Assembly: GCA_029243845.1 (NCBI GenBank)
Contig: JAQWRF010000361.1
Location: 1-6,653 of the forward strand
Length of the DNA: 6,653 nucleotides
From: Planctomycetota bacterium
Lineage (GTDB): Bacteria; Planctomycetota; UBA1135
Reading direction: 5' to 3'
Under the pieces are notes generated by a model that was given only the letters and a program-made list of their open reading frames with translations, ran no database searches and was not told where the DNA came from. The translations under genes and the position numbers were made by a program. This document shows positions 6,220-6,653 of the stretch, piece by piece (the stretch's first letter is position 1; the number at the start of each line of letters is the position of its first letter).

Positions 6220-6558
6220 ATGAATTACAAAATTATAATCGCCTTAGTTTTGCTTTTGTCTTTTACGCCAGCAATTGATTCGGACCTCGAAAATGCGGCC
6301 GTTGCTAAAATGAAAAAGGATGGTTACCAGCCAGTTGAAATATCATGGGCGGTAATCAAAGGAGAGCCGTGGTTAGTCGTTGAATATGGCTGGAATAAAT
6401 ACATAACCGATGAAATACCCTCGGGAATGAGTAAGCACTCAACCGATACGGGCAAGTACTGGGCAACGACCAAAGCCTTTGGTGGCATTAGTGCGCTAGT
6501 CGATGAAGATGGGAACGAGCACACTTTCACTTGGTCTGATTGGAAGGATCTAGATTAA
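6220..6558 (+). CDS. Small exported protein of unknown function
   Basis: I do not recognise this 112-residue protein. It begins with a typical short signal sequence: MNYK, a hydrophobic run IIIALVLLLSF (5-15), then TPA, with likely cleavage near A18. The mature part, about 94 residues, has no cysteine and no further membrane segment. It is acidic and rich in aromatic residues (W43, W51, W58, W81, W105 and W108), with alternating strand-like stretches such as EPWLVVEYGW (49-58), suggesting a small beta-rich periplasmic or secreted domain. The start is supported by the signal peptide and by an in-frame TAG at 6202-6204; no usable Shine-Dalgarno is seen. It diverges from the VOC-mqnC operon and is followed by a hairpin at 6563. 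The coherent signal peptide and a clean promoter-to-terminator layout argue that it is a real gene. Confidence 0.7.
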   Translation: MNYKIIIALVLLLSFTPAIDSDLENAAVAKMKKDGYQPVEISWAVIKGEPWLVVEYGWNKYITDEIPSGMSKHSTDTGKYWATTKAFGGISALVDEDGNEHTFTWSDWKDLD

Positions 6559-6562
6559 GTCA

Positions 6563-6584
6563 CAGCCCAATACCTAGCGGGCTG
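6563..6584. terminator. Candidate bidirectional hairpin terminator between convergent genes
   Basis: CAGCCC (6563-6568) and GGGCTG (6579-6584) can form a six-pair, GC-rich stem with a ten-base loop. It starts four bases after the stop of the small exported protein and lies five bases beyond the stop of the minus-strand gene at the right edge. Neither side has a proper T-run, so termination may be inefficient or factor-assisted. Confidence 0.4.
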
Positions 6585-6589
6585 AAACT

Positions 6590-6653
6590 TTAGCGACTCG
6601 TAAACTCAAAGAGTAGCTGTCGCAGCATATCGATTTCGGGGTGCTGCGGATAC
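6590..6653 (-). CDS. C-terminal end of an unidentified minus-strand gene (cut by window edge)
   Basis: The minus strand reads open from the right edge to a TAA at 6592-6590, giving a C-terminus YPQHPEIDMLRQLLFEFTSR. The amphipathic helix-like composition and the position of the stop just before a hairpin fit the end of a real gene convergent with the small exported protein gene. Twenty residues are too few to name a family, and an open stretch this short can occur by chance. Confidence 0.45.
   Translation of the reverse strand, partial: YPQHPEIDMLRQLLFEFTSR

Noticed and set aside
1..6653. CRISPR arrays, insertion sequences, attachment sites, tRNA or rRNA genes, riboswitches
   Set aside because: No regularly spaced repeats, no transposase reading frame, no cloverleaf-like stretch, and every intergenic gap is under 40 bp, leaving no room for such elements.

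Overview
The window is a compact, gene-dense bacterial chromosomal segment of roughly balanced base composition, with no mobile elements, CRISPR array or stable RNA genes that I can see. Its main theme is menaquinone biosynthesis by the futalosine pathway: mqnA, mqnE and mqnC are all recognisable from protein motifs. A TrmL-type tRNA methyltransferase, a GloA-like glyoxalase, an EIIA(Ntr)-like PTS domain and a ClC transporter with CBS domains are compatible with a Gram-negative, Proteobacteria-like organism, but the sequence alone does not fix the phylum. Most gene starts lack a well-placed Shine-Dalgarno sequence.

Layout, left to right. Positions 1-1900 form a tightly packed minus-strand operon read as mqnE, then mqnA (13-bp overlap), then a TrmL-family tRNA 2'-O-methyltransferase (10-bp overlap, cut by the left edge). 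A 38-bp divergent promoter region (1901-1938) separates it from a plus-strand pair: an HTH-PTS EIIA fusion protein and a ClC chloride channel/transporter with two C-terminal CBS domains, whose start codon lies inside the end of the EIIA gene. The ClC gene converges, with one base between, on mqnC, which is read on the minus strand behind a two-domain glyoxalase-like (VOC) gene only 5 bp upstream. A second very short divergent region (6191-6219) leads to a small, probably exported protein of unknown function on the plus strand. A hairpin then separates it from the C-terminal end of another minus-strand gene cut by the right edge.

How it fits together. MqnA dehydrates chorismate to 3-(enolpyruvyl)benzoate, MqnE joins this with S-adenosylmethionine to make aminofutalosine, and MqnC cyclises dehypoxanthine futalosine. 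The nucleoside hydrolase (MqnB) and MqnD are not in the window and must lie elsewhere. The mqn genes occupy two minus-strand transcription units flanking a plus-strand ion-transport/regulatory pair that looks functionally separate.

Most notable points: the predicted leaderless promoters (TAGAAT, seven bases, ATG, found identically at both plus-strand starts), a MqnA lacking the usual N-terminal Asn, a MqnE with Trp for His in a conserved loop, the DNA-binding EIIA fusion coupled to ClC, a ClC with Val at the internal proton-glutamate site, and a glyoxalase I-like protein with duplicated metal-ligand sets.
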